Positions 1-10,805 of a DNA stretch of 64,000 nucleotides are shown here, piece by piece. Location of the stretch: contig JANTQA010000070.1 in NCBI GenBank assembly GCA_027625915.1, positions 14,885,001 through 14,949,000 on the forward strand. Reading direction: 5' to 3'. The position numbers and the translations under genes are program-made. This stretch comes from Anaeramoeba flamelloides. Taxonomy: Eukaryota > Metamonada > Anaeramoebidae. The notes below the pieces were generated by a model. It saw nothing but the letters and a program-made list of their open reading frames with translations, searched no databases and was not told the DNA's origin. The first letter of the stretch is position 1. Each line of letters opens with the position of its first letter.

Positions 1-1847
1 TTGAAAGTTTGATGGATCAGAGAAAAAACGATTTGGGAAGGAAACCAATTTACTCTTATTTGGCTTTCTGTATGGATCCTCTTGAGAGTATACTGGTTGA
101 TATACAATTTGAAGATGGTTTAAATCAGTGAGAAATCCTATTATAGGTGTTTGAAGAAAGGATAAAGCATTTGCAAGTCTGATACAATAATTTGCTGTTT
201 GTGATACTCCCTTTGTAGTTAATGATGGTGATGATGATGATCTTTTCTTATTAATTGGTTTTGGAGAAGGCAGTTTGACTTCAAATATTGCAAGTATTTT
301 GTTTGTTGGGATTTTGTTACACACATTCTTGAACTCTATCCAATTGTTTAGGTAATTTCCAAATTGTTTTTTGTTGTTTTTTTCAATTTCAATTAATTTG
401 TTCCATACACACTCTTTTGGAAATGAAAAAACGCTTTCTTTCTCTTTCTCTTTCTCTTTCCTTTTTTTTTTCTTTTTCTTTTTCTTTTTCGATTTCTTCA
501 ATTGACAGAGATATTTCTTTTTATATTGGTAAAATTTTTGATAAGAAGTTGTAAATAATTTCCATTCAAAGAGCTCCATATTTTGATTTCTTTCAATTTC
601 AAAAGGAAATTTGAAGGATTTATGTACAATTAAAAAATCAGGTTTATCATTATAAAATGCTCTTTGTTGAATTTCTCCTGTCCATAAAAATCTTATATCA
701 TCAAGATCTTTTTCAAAATGTAAGAAATATTCCATTAATTTGATTTGAAAATCTTTTTCATTCATATATTTCCCATTTGAAATTTCTGTCAATTGTTTGA
801 TATTTTTGAATATTTTATCACTTTTATGAGTTTTATTCTGGTTCTTGTTCTCGTTCTGGTTATTTAAAGTGTTCAGAATTTTTTCTGTAATTTTGAGATC
901 AAATTTTTGGAAATAATCATTAATATTTTTAAGAGGTAGAGGACCATTAATTGGTATATTTATTGTAGTTGAGCTTGATTTTTTAGATGGAGTTCCTTGA
1001 TGAAGAGAAATTTCACTTGAGGATTTGAAATCTGAGTCTGAATTTGAATCTTTCATGTTCTTATCATCTTTCAAAGATAAATTGGTAAATTTATTTTGTA
1101 TTTCTTTTTCTTGTTGTGTTTGGATTTCTTTTTCTCGTTCTTTAATTTGTTTTTCTTGTTCTAAAATTTGTTTTTTTGTTTCTTTTATTTCTTTTTCTTG
1201 TTCTAAGATTTTTTTTTCTTGTTCTTTAACTTGTTTTGCTTGTTCTTTAATTTGAACTTCGTTGTTATCTATTTTTTTGAATAAGTTGTTTTGTTCTATT
1301 GTTAATAGAAAAATAGCATTTAGATCAATGTTTTTGCCTTCCAATAATTTTTCCATCTTACTTAAGCAAACAATAACTTCATCGTCAAATCGATTTTTTT
1401 CATTCTGAATCAATTCATTTAATTGTTTGTAATCTTTAAAAAAATCTTGTTGTTTTTCTTTATCAATTTGGAAAAAGATTGTATTTAATTGTTTTTGTAT
1501 TTCTTTTAATTTCTTTTCAATCTTTTCTTTTTTTTCATGGAGCTTTGAAAGTTCTTTTCTCATGTCTTGTAAATTTTTTTTGTCTTGTTGTAGATTTTTT
1601 CTCATGTATTGTAAATTTTTTTTGTCTTGTTGTAGATTTTTTTCTTTTTGTAAAATGATCTTTAATCGTAATTTCATTTCTTTTTTTTTTTGAGACCATT
1701 GGTAATGAGTTTTTTTGTTTTTTTTTTTTTTTTTGGGAGTTTGGAAGAACATTTTTTTTCTTTTTCTTTTTCATTTTCTGTTTCACTTTCACTTTCACTG
1801 TTACTTTTACTTCCTTGACGAATTTGTTCTTTTCTTTTCCTTGACAT
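1..1847 (-). pseudogene. Coiled-coil protein with PD-(D/E)XK nuclease-like domain, cut by window edge
   Basis: Read leftward from the ATG at 1847 (MSRKRKEQ). Order seen: an acidic Ser/Glu N-terminus (SESESE), a long Lys/Glu/Gln coiled coil (about 1680-1080, repeats such as NLQQDKK and KEQEKKILEQEKE), a Ser-rich linker, then a nuclease-like region. That region has an upstream Glu (TGEIQQR, about 670), KPDFLIV (about 635), FEVKLPS (about 275) and GVSQTANYC (about 195). This is the order Glu, PD, ExK, Gln expected of PD-(D/E)XK restriction-endonuclease-like folds. The frame changes twice in A-runs, near 1681-1691 and near 455-475, and stays open to base 1, so the C-terminus is missing. Such domains in eukaryotic effector proteins are often followed by a kinase domain; that cannot be checked here. 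Decayed gene, or real gene with homopolymer errors. Confidence 0.6.
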
Positions 1848-2664
1848 CTTTTTAAAAATTGATAAGAAAGGATTAAAAACAAAATAATAAAAAGGAAAGA
1901 ATTAAATTAAAAAAACAGAGAGAGGAAATATATAAAATGATTATTTAAAAAATAATGATCAAATTCAACAAAAAATGAAATAGTATTGATCTTCCAATTT
2001 AATGATTGTACAATTTTACAAATTTTTTTAATCAAAAAGAATTAAGAACATCAACAAATGACAACAAATAATTTTTGTTTTGAGAATTGTGGAAAAATAT
2101 TCATCACAATTTATTTTTATTTTATTTTTATTTTTTAACGAATATTGTTTTTTTTCAAAACAAATTTCCATTTAATAATCAATTCAATGAGACAAAGAAA
2201 TCTCAGAAAATCAAGAAACTTTCAAAATCACAGAAAAACAGAAAATGATAGAAATCATAGAAATGTATCCCTTAAATAATAATACAGTAATTATATTTGA
2301 ATGTAATTTTCAATTTTTTATCAATGCTTTTGGTTGAAATAGTTAGGTTAGTTTAGGTCTTTGGTTATTACGGTTCCTTCAATTCCTTGCTCCTCTCCTA
2401 TTTTGATTCTTAACTCAGATCCAAATCAGAAAGTGCTTTGTAATTTGATTTTATTCTGTTTTAAAGTGTGTTAGATAAAGATGAGTTTTGGATCCTTTGG
2501 ATTCTTTGATTTCTGTGATTTCTGTGATTTCTGTGATTTGTTTGATTTCTTTGATTTCTTCTATTTCTTTGATTACCTTTGATTTTCATTTTTTTCATTT
2601 TTATTCATTTTTTTTGTGATTTTGTAATTTTTTCAAAAAGAAAGCAACGCCGAATCAATTGGTG
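1848..2664. other. Head-to-head intergenic region
   Basis: No gene is supported. It separates two divergently oriented coiled-coil genes. At 2486-2580 there is an imperfect run of 9-mers of the GATTTCTGT type, and at 2200-2265 related CAGAAAATC/CATAGAAAT motifs. The same vocabulary recurs beside the other head-to-head pair at 10497-10550. Any bidirectional promoter would lie here; no specific element was recognised. Confidence 0.5.
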
Positions 2665-3243
2665 ATGAATCCAAAACAAGATACAAAAAAAAAGTGAACG
2701 AGATAAACAAATGGAAGAAAGAATGAAAAAGCTTGATCAGGAACGTGACGAAATGATCAATGTACGTAAACATATGGAAGAAGAACGTAAACAAATGGAA
2801 GCAAGAAGAACCAAGCTTGAAAAACAACTTGATGAAATGCAAGAAGAACAAACTGAAATGAAAGATAAAAGAAATGTCATGGAAAATGAACTTAAGCAAT
2901 TAAAATTTGAGAAACTGATTTTTGAAGAGGACTTTGAAACTGTAAAAAAACATTTAAATAATGAAAAAGAACTGAAAGAAAAACAAAAAAAAATTGCTCG
3001 AATGATTATTTTAGTACAAAGCATTAAAGAAGAAAGACCTACAAATCGAAAAACAAAACGAACAGATCGATAAACAAAACAAACAAATTAAAGAACAAAA
3101 CAAACAGATCAAAGAACAAAATAATAGGATCGATAAGCAAGATGAAAAAGTTAATCTTCAGGCGCTGACAAACAAAACAAAAGGTCTCTCAATTGGAAAG
3201 CTTCCACAAAAGCAAAATCCCCAACAAGAACACAAAACGCAAG
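2665..3243 (+). pseudogene. Coiled-coil first exon of a CR-type (Crinkler/RHS-like) gene, orphan copy
   Basis: Starts MNPKQ at the ATG of 2665, like the copy on the other strand at 10400. The nucleotide sequence is closely similar to that copy over most of its length (MEERMKKLDQERDEMINVRK is identical). The protein is a heptad-like coiled coil ending KQN.QI repeats and a TKGLSIGKLPQKQN tail. Two frame breaks are visible: one in the A-run near 2687 and one near 3037, where the KQNEQ repeat is read in another frame. It ends at a canonical donor, CAAG|GTAAGC. No second exon with P-loop or nuclease motifs was found downstream, so this looks like a broken or 3'-truncated duplicate. Confidence 0.6.
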
Positions 3244-3249
3244 GTAAGC
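3244..3249 (+). other. Splice donor of CR-type gene (orphan copy)
   Basis: GTAAGC directly after CAAG. The same site with the same exon tail is present in the minus-strand copy at 9691-9686. In the plus-strand copy near 11704 it is degraded to TTAAGC. Confidence 0.6.
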
Positions 3250-4825
3250 TTCCTTAAATTATTATATTTTACAAAAAAAAAAAAAAAAAAAAAAAAATCA
3301 CAGAAATCACAGAAACACAAAAACATTAAGTGTGTTTTTTTTAGTTCAATGAAATTTTGATCAGACTCAAATCAGGAAAATGATTTTTCACTTCTTCTTC
3401 TTCTTCTTTTTTTTTTTAAAATATCTTGTTTATTTTAACCATTGTGAAAAAAAATCGTGTAATTAAAAAAAATCTGTTTTCACTTTTTAATTGTAAATAT
3501 TAGTAAAATGAATTTTTAATTAGGATCATTTACGAAACAATTGTTATATTCATGAGAAAAATATTCTTCATTTCAATTAGAATATCTGAGTGTAATATCA
3601 CCTTTTCAAATTAAATCTCTGTAGAATGTATATGGAAGGTCAAAATAACAAAACTTCAATTTTAATTACACACTCGACTAAAAACAAGAATTTAAAAATT
3701 GAGAATATCTTTCAATTTGTTACTTTTGTTTCCTATTTATCCTATGCAATTATCTCGAGTTGATATACTATTTTTATAAATACACAATTTAACCAAATTG
3801 AACATCACAATCTATCATAAAAAAGGTTTTTTTTTTTTTTTTTTTTTTTTTATTATTGAAAAGAGGTGATTCAACAACTTTACCTCCTGTTTGCCTGAAA
3901 CAACTAAATTTATTTAGAGTTTTTTATCCGAGCTATAATTTTGGCAAGATTATAACTCACAGGATAGCTTGTCTTTATAAAAATGAAAAGAAGAGATATT
4001 TTTAATCAAAGACAAGAAACAGAGAAAGAAAAGCAAGAAAAGAAAGAGAGTAAAAAAATAACAAAAAAACAAAAGTTTAATTAATAGTTTTAGTTTGAAC
4101 CCGTGGTTGTGTGGGTTCTTGGTTTTTTCCTTCATGTTTCACTGATCGGAAAAAATGTATTTATCAGGTATTTTTTTTTTTTAAAGCTTGAATAATATTT
4201 TAAGAGATAAATATCAACATCCCATCAATAAAATATATGATTAAATGTAAAGAAATCACTTTTGTCATCGAGTAGCGGGAGTTTGAGTGAGGAGCCAAAA
4301 AATAAATTTTTAATAAATTTGAAGAAAAATATTTTTTTCAAATTACTTTATTGTATGAAGTTTTTGATCAGAAAATTCAAAATTTTTGAGTTAAAAATAA
4401 AAGAATGTTTGTCGAACAATAATGTAGTAATAACCTCTCAAAAATTCATGAGTCTGAAAAAAAACATTTTTTTTATTTTTGGATTTTCCAGGGGATATCC
4501 AGTAGAATTTTTTCCTAAAATTAAAAATTCAAAATTTTCCAGGGGATATCCAATGGAAAAGTTATTTTAATTGACCGATTCAGAATCTTACAAAGAGTAT
4601 ACTTGCAATAATTCTTTTATTCTTAACTCAAAAATTTTAGATAATCATATAAATATAAAATAAATAATAAAATAATTATTGAGAAAAGTTTAATAGTCAA
4701 TACATTAACACTTAAGTTTTTCGAAAAAATAAAAAGGAAAAAATGGTTTGTTAACTGGATCAAATTTCCTAAAATTCTCCGCACCTATAAAAATAAAAAA
4801 AATTAATCTTCAACAAAACTAAACT
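3250..4825. other. Non-coding A+T-rich stretch
   Basis: No supported gene. Contains poly-A at 3273-3296, poly-T at 3825-3850, a short inverted motif GAACCC...GGGTTC near 4097-4118, and two direct copies of TTTTCCAGGGGATATCCA at about 4486 and 4537. An open frame over 4262-4570 has no ATG start and no recognisable motif. Confidence 0.5.
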
Positions 4826-4986
4826 ATTTTTCAAAATTTTGGACACACCTCAAATTTTTCCTAAACATATCAAAATCCATTTTTGTATAAATTTTGTACA
4901 ATTTGGACTTTTGTTCAAAATTGTTTTCCAATTTTAACTTGTGAAAAATTTTTAAAATATCATTTTTTTTTAATTTTTTTTTAATT

Positions 4987-5497
4987 GAAGAATTAGAACA
5001 AATCCGATTCAATATAATTACACTTCATAATGACGGAATTTCACTCAGGGAAATTGCAAAAAAGATTAGAAATTGGACTATCAAAAGTTCGTTATTGTAT
5101 AAAGATTTGGAAAGAAGAGCATCGAATTTCAAAAAAAAAGAGAGGTGTAAAAAAAAGAGAATTTGAAAATGACTTAAAAAATTTTGTACTGGAAGAAACT
5201 GTAGAAAATCGTACAATGAGTTGTCAGATTTTATCAAATAAATGTAAAACAAAATTTCCCAATTCGAAGTGTTCACCAACAACAATTTACAGAATAAGAA
5301 AATCCTTAAATTTTGACTACAAGCCACCTCGAATCCGTCAAAGTTTAAACGAAATACAGATTGCTAAACGATTACTTTTTGCATTAGACCACAAGTCAAA
5401 TAAAACTGATTGGGCTCGAGTACTTTTTACCGATGAGTCCTGGTTCTATTTAAATTCAAAAACAAGAAAAATTTGGCGAAGGAGAAATGAACTTGAT

Positions 5498-5587
<90 letters not shown>

Positions 5588-6112
5588 CTTTTTCTTATTT
5601 TTTTGTAAAAAGATTCTGTATTTGAAGAACGTGAGAAATTTGGGAAAAAAATTTTAATTTGGGGGAGGTATCAGTTATTATCTTCAAACAGAACTAATTG
5701 TCATCGAAAAATCAGTAAATACAGAAACGTATATTAATGACATTATTAAAAATTCAAGGGTAATCAAAAAAGCAAACAGGGAGTATGGCTGTTTAAATTG
5801 GATTTTTCAACAGGACGGTGCAAGACCCCATACATCAAGAAAAACGATGGATTTTCTCAATCGGGGGTGTCAAGTTATGAATCCCTGGCCCCCAAATATC
5901 CCAGACCTCAATCCCATTGAGAATCTTTGGAGTATTATGGACCGTCGATTAAAACACGTAAATCCTAAAAATAAAGAAGAATTTATTGATCAATTAATAA
6001 ATGTCTGGGAGAGTATAAAATGGGAAACTTTAGAAAATCTGACACTTTCAATGGATAATAGAATCAATTTAGTGATTGAAAGAGATGGCCAATCTATAAA
6101 TGGTTTTTTTTA
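4987..6112 (+). pseudogene. Tc1/mariner-like DDE transposase, disrupted
   Basis: Cut-and-paste transposase. The N-terminal helix-turn-helix (NDGISLREIAKK, about 5027-5062) is in a different frame from the continuation (EIGLSKVRYCIKIWKEEH), with the switch in the A-run near 5056. Catalytic motif 1 is FTDESWF (about 5428), and motif 2 is FQQDGARPHTS (about 5808-5840), both matching the DDE_3 fold. PDLNPIENLW follows near 5905, as is usual before the third acidic residue; the last segment ends at the TAA of 6111-6113. An 88-base T tract (5500-5587) interrupts the coding sequence between the first two motifs, and the frame differs on each side. A related transposase starts at 63494. Confidence 0.75.
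5500..5587. repeat. 88-base poly-T tract inside transposase
   Basis: Uninterrupted T from 5500 to 5587, immediately after a normal coding segment (RKIWRRRNELDG). It could be a genuine expansion or an assembly/consensus artefact. Confidence 0.9.
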
Positions 6113-6144
6113 AAAGAAAAATAAAAATACAAATTTTCGTTGTG

Positions 6145-6346
6145 GTCATTTCACAATTTTGGACACACCCATTTTTTTTTTTTATTATTTTATTTTTTTT
6201 TATTTTGTTTCAATTTAGAACTTTATCCTTAAAAACATTAATAGTCAGTAACTGAAAAGTGATTTACAAATTAGTTTTCAATAATCGAAAAAATAGAGAA
6301 TTTTTTTGTCCAATTTGATTTTGGGTGTGTCCAAAATTGTGAAAAG
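6145..6346. repeat. Short inverted-repeat pair at the Tc1-like right end
   Basis: TTTCACAATTTTGGACACACC (about 6145) faces GGTGTGTCCAAAATTGTGAAA (about 6324-6345), enclosing about 155 bp. This could be a separate miniature derivative abutting the transposase, or a duplicated terminus of the larger element. Confidence 0.5.
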
Positions 6347-6673
6347 GGGTTTAATTTCTAATAGAAAACATTTGACCCATAATTAATAAATAAAATATTT
6401 TTAGTATAAAATATTGTTAAAAATAATTTCTTTTAAAAAAAAATAAATATTGATTAACTTTCAATAAGAAAACACTAAGAAAATACTAGATTAAAAAAAA
6501 AATTCAATCAAAAATTAATGAAATGTTTTTTTATTTTGGAAGGATCTAAAAAAATAATAAAATATTCTTTTTTAAAAAAAGAAATTATAAAAATTAGTTT
6601 TCTTGATATTTTCCTTTTTCTGTTTTCCTTTTCCTTTTCCCTTTTTTTATATTTCTTTTTCTTTTTTTCTTTT

Positions 6674-6713
<40 letters not shown>

Positions 6714-6721
6714 TTTTATTT
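6347..6721. other. Non-coding A/T-rich spacer
   Basis: Only low-complexity sequence, including T/C-rich DNA at 6603-6715 with poly-T at about 6677-6711. No gene supported. Confidence 0.5.
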
Positions 6722-9429
6722 TTATTTATTTTTTTCTTTCTCTTTTATAGAAAGAGAATTTATAATTATTTTTTTGAGTTTATTTGAGAGATAATCATTT
6801 CCAAAAAAATTAATCCAATTGTCTAAAGTGATCACAAGAACAATGTCTTGATTAAATATATGACAAATTGGTTTATGGTATTTGTAATGAATCTCTGAAT
6901 CATATTGATTTTGGTCGATTTTTTCCTTTTTACCTTTCATTTGAGCTTTTTTGATTATCTGTAGTTTTGTATTAGTAATTTGTGGAATACAGAAAACAAA
7001 TCTTAAACAACCTCCACATTTTTCCTTTCCTTCCCATTTATCAAATTGTTTGGTTAATTTTGGATAATTTGATACACCGAGATGATTTCGAAATAACAAT
7101 TGAAAATCTGTAGTTAAATAATTATCATAATAAAGATCCCAATAACTAATTTTCTTGGTATAAAATTTACTTCCTATTAATAACCAATGATCTTTTTTTA
7201 TTTCTTTTTCTTTTTTCTTTTCTTGTTCTTGTTCTTTTTTTATTTCTTCTTCTTCTTGTTCTTCTTCTTTTTCTTCTTCTTCTTGTTCTTCTTCTTTTTC
7301 TTCTTCTTCTATTTTTTGTGGTGATAAAAATAAAAGACAATCGGGCCTTGTTGATTCGTTTGGTTTTATGATCGTCCCAGATTCTTTTTTTTTAATAAAT
7401 TCTAAATCATCGTTGCAATTTAAAGAAGATGAATTTCTACCCTTTTTGATCAAAATTATATGATTTTTTGACCATTCTGGAAGTCGGTTATACCTTATTG
7501 AATTTGGTTTCTTATTATTTTGTTGTTGTTGTGAAGGAGAAAAGTCTGGTAATTTCCCTTTTTTCTCTTCTTCAGTAAAATGATTTACAAAGTCATATAC
7601 TGTTTTTTGATTAAAATTCTTTAATAAAGTTGCTAAAATTACATCTTCAAAAAGTGTTCCCTCTTGAGAATCCTTTATTGATTGTTTTTTTAAATAATTA
7701 ATGAGAATATCCATATGTTTTTTATAAATTTCTTCATTTAAATTTATTTCGTTATTTGTGATTTTTTCTTGAATAAATTCTTTGAGAATATTTTCAATTA
7801 TTTTCTCTTCTATTTGAATAAATGCCCTTTTCTCATCGTCATCATCATCATCATGATTTGATAATTTTAGATATCCCAAATATTCATTAAATCGATCAAT
7901 TTGTTTAAATTCAAAAATTGTCTGTTGTTCTATTTCTTTGAAACAATAAAAATTCTCAACAAATAAATCTATAAAGATTTTCTTCTGAGATAACCATCTT
8001 TCTTGAACATTATCTTTTAGCTTTTTCTTGATTTTACGAATACAATATTTTTTCATTTCATCAAAATCATTGATAGTTAAATTATCGTTGTTGTTTTGTT
8101 TTCCTCCAGAAATTTGGTTAATGAAAATTTCAATCCATCTTGGTCTTCCTTCAAATTCTTGTAAATATTCTTTTTGAATTTGTGGTATTTTTTCGTTATT
8201 ATTTAAATTGAAAAAGTGGGAAAAATGGTTATAAACCTTATCAAGACTCCAAGGTTTAAAAGGTGATAAAATACGGTATATTGGGCGAGTCTGCTTAAAT
8301 TCAGATCCACTTGAACCATAAGTATCCATTTTTGTAATAGAAAGTTGTGTTCCAGAGATTATACCTTTGAAAAAATTCCTATTACTTGTCCTAATTATTT
8401 TCAAAAAAACTTTTAAAATGCCTCGTCTATAATCTTCGTTTATTAATGATCTTTCCTTATTTTGAAATAATTACAAAATCCTTCCTAAGAGCCAAATTAC
8501 TGATTATCATTTGATCAAGTATGGTCTGAATCCATTGAGCTTCATCAATTATACAATTAATGTTATTAATATTACATAAATTGTTTATGATAAGTCGAAT
8601 CTTTTCTTGAAGTTTTTCAATTAAATCACCTAATTTTTTTAACAAATAGACAATTTTTTTAATTTGGTTGGTTTGTTGTATTTGCCATAAAAGGAACATT
8701 TTTGGTGTAAATTTCTGATTTTTCTTGTTATTGTAATTTTTGTTTTTTATTCTTCTTCTTATTCTTCTTCTTCTTCTTCTTCTTCTTCTTCTTCTTCTTG
8801 AATTAAAAAAATAATTAGAGCTAGTAGTCTTGAAATAATATCAATTTCAACTCTTTTACAGGCTTCTACAAGTTTTGTTTCATGCCAATCTCTAATATCA
8901 GTTAATTTTGAATCAGAATAAATCTGATAAATGTCTTCAATTAAAATTCTCATATTAGGATCTTGATAGATGTCTTGTGAATGTACATAAAAGTTAAAAA
9001 AGAGAGAATATTTTTGAAAGGCATAATCGACCAATGTCCAGGTCTTTCCAACACCACTTGCACCGCATAAAAAAATCAGTTTAATCCTTTCATTATCATT
9101 ATTTTTATTTTGAAAAGTATTTAAAATTTCTTTCGTTTCTTGAGATGGGTTTTCCTTTGAATGTGAAAATAAACAAGAAGTTAAATTCTTAAATCCTGTT
9201 TTTTGGATACGCCTTATTACTTTCGAAAAACCTTGTTCAATTTTCTTCTCCTTCTTTTGTTGTTTATTTTCAATTTCTTCTTGAGATTTTTTCATTGGAT
9301 CAAATAAGTTCTTTTTGAATTTTTCAACTTTGGGCAACTCAAACAAGTTTGAAAAATAATTTGCTAGTTTGAAAAGTTGTTTCTTTTCATGAACATGACA
9401 GAAAGACTTTAAATTTCGAAGACTGTTTT
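6722..9429 (-). CDS. CR-type effector: P-loop NTPase plus PD-(D/E)XK nuclease-like domain (second exon)
   Basis: Read leftward. The likely start is after an AG acceptor at 9430-9431, giving a phase that fits the first exon. NTPase motifs in order: Walker A GASGVGKTW (about 9050), Walker B CIIDEAQ (about 8545), a sensor-like ISGTQLS (about 8345), and FEGRPRWIEIF (about 8140), a signature seen in RHS/Crinkler-type NTPases. The C-terminal part has STRPDCLLFL (about 7345), a Glu-rich insert, then HWLLIGSKFYT (about 7185), which fits the Asp and Lys of a PD-(D/E)XK nuclease with Ser where Glu/Gln is usual. Frame breaks: one in the (GAA)n tract near 8760-8795 and one between 8404 and 8457. The latter has intron-like GT and AG ends but is unproven. 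Nuclease activity is inferred from fold only. Confidence 0.6.
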
Positions 9430-9685
9430 CTTTTGATTTTTTTTTTTTAGTTTTTTTTATTTTCAAATAAACAAGAAATTCAAAAAAAAAAGAGAGAGAG
9501 AGAAAGAGAAAGAGAAAAAAAAAAAAGATAAAGAAGAAGAAGAAGAGAAAGAAATTCAAAAAAAAAGAGAGAAAAGCAAGATTTTTGTTTTTGTGTCTGA
9601 TTTAAGTGTGATCAGAATTCCAAAAAAAATAACAAAATACAAACATATAATGATTTTTTTTGGAAAAATACTAATTTAAGAAGAG

Positions 9686-9691
9686 GCTTAC
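9686..9691 (-). other. Splice donor of CR-type gene
   Basis: On the minus strand CAAG|GTAAGC, identical to the donor at 3244. The intron would run to about 9430. That acceptor (CAAAAG) has no pyrimidine tract, so its exact position is uncertain. Confidence 0.55.
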
Positions 9692-10400
9692 CTTGAGTTT
9701 TTTGTTCTTGTCGGAGATTTTGCTTTTGTGAAACTTTTCCAATTGAGATACCTTTTGTTTTTTTTGTCAGTACCTTCACATTAACTCTTTCGAATTGTTT
9801 ATCGATCCTTTCATCTTGTTTGTCGATCTGTTGGTTTTGTTCTTTGATAAGTACATTTTGTTGTTTGACAAGTACGTTTTGTTGTTTGATAAGTACGTTT
9901 TGTTTGTCGATTTGTACATTTTGTTCTTTGATCTGTTGGTTTTGTTTATCGATCTGTTCGTTTTGCTTTTCGATCTGTTCGTTTTGTTTTTCGATTTGTA
10001 GGTCTTTGTCTTTAATGCTTTGTACTAAAAGAATCATTTTACCAATTTTTTGTTGTTTTTCTTGATCTTCTTCTTCTTTTGCATTGTCTAAATGTTTTTT
10101 TAAAGTTTCAAAGTCCTCGTCAAAAATCAGTAACTCTAATTTTAATTCACCAAGCCTCTTTTTCATTTCCTTAAGTTCATTTTTCATTTCCTGAAGTTCA
10201 TTCTCCATCTTTGTTTTTCTATCTTTTTGTTGATCAAGTTCCTTTTCCAGCTTGGTTCTTCTTGCTTCCATTTGTTTACGTTCTTCTTCCATATGTTTAC
10301 GGACATTGATCATTTCGTCACGTTCCTGATCAAGCTTTTTCATTCTTTCTTCCATTTGTTTTTCTCGTTCACTTTTTTTTTGTTCTTGTTTTGGATTCAT
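9692..10400 (-). CDS. CR-type effector first exon, coiled-coil region
   Basis: The ATG at 10400 gives MNPKQEQKKSEREK; the codon further upstream in frame is TTG, so 10400 is preferred and agrees with the copy at 2665. About 236 residues, nearly all predicted coiled coil: charged heptads (EERMKKLDQERDEM), then a run of 7-residue units (QIEKQNE, QIDKQNQ, LIKQQNV) at about 10000-9800. A conserved tail, TKGISIGKV, precedes the donor. It probably mediates oligomerisation in front of the NTPase encoded by the next exon. The frame is uninterrupted, making this the best-preserved member of the cluster. Confidence 0.65.
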
Positions 10401-10805
10401 CACCAATTGATAACTTTTTAAAAAATTACAAAAAAATTAATAAAGAAAATCAAAAAATAATTATTTAATCAATGAAAATTTGATAACCTGATTATCACAG
10501 AAACCAAAGAAACCAAAGGAATCACAGAAATAACAGGAACTACAGGAACCACATAAATAGTATTGATTGTCAGGTTGTTAATTTCAAGTGTTGACAAACC
10601 GATAAAGAAAAAAAGAAGCAAATAAAAATAATTTTAAATTAATATAAGGCACTACAAAAATTTCGCTTAACTTTTACAAAGCTTTGACACATGATAATGC
10701 TAGAAAGATAATTTCCAACACTTTTAAGGGATTAAAGGGATTGGAAAAGTCATACAACATTTTGTAGTGTATTTTTTCAAATCATTTTTTTATTTTTTTT
10801 TTACA
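10401..10805. other. Shared upstream region of two divergent CR-type genes
   Basis: About 400 bp between two head-to-head coiled-coil exons. An imperfect run built from CACAGAAA, CCAAAGAAA and CAGGAACTA lies at 10497-10552. The rest is A/T-rich with no recognised element. It may hold a bidirectional promoter. Confidence 0.5.

Larger units (their letters stand above)
4826..6346 (+). mobile_element. Tc1/mariner-like transposon
   Basis: The left end carries TTTTCAAAATTTTGGACACA (about 4828). The right end is its inverted partner, GTGTGTCCAAAATTGTGAAAA (about 6326-6346). The transposase reads rightward between them. A third TIR-like copy in left-end orientation lies at about 6145-6168. Target-site duplication is unclear. 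The element seems dead because its transposase is split by a long T tract and several phase changes. Confidence 0.65.

Noticed and set aside
4262..4570. 102-residue open frame
   Set aside because: No ATG start, A/T-driven composition and no recognised motif.
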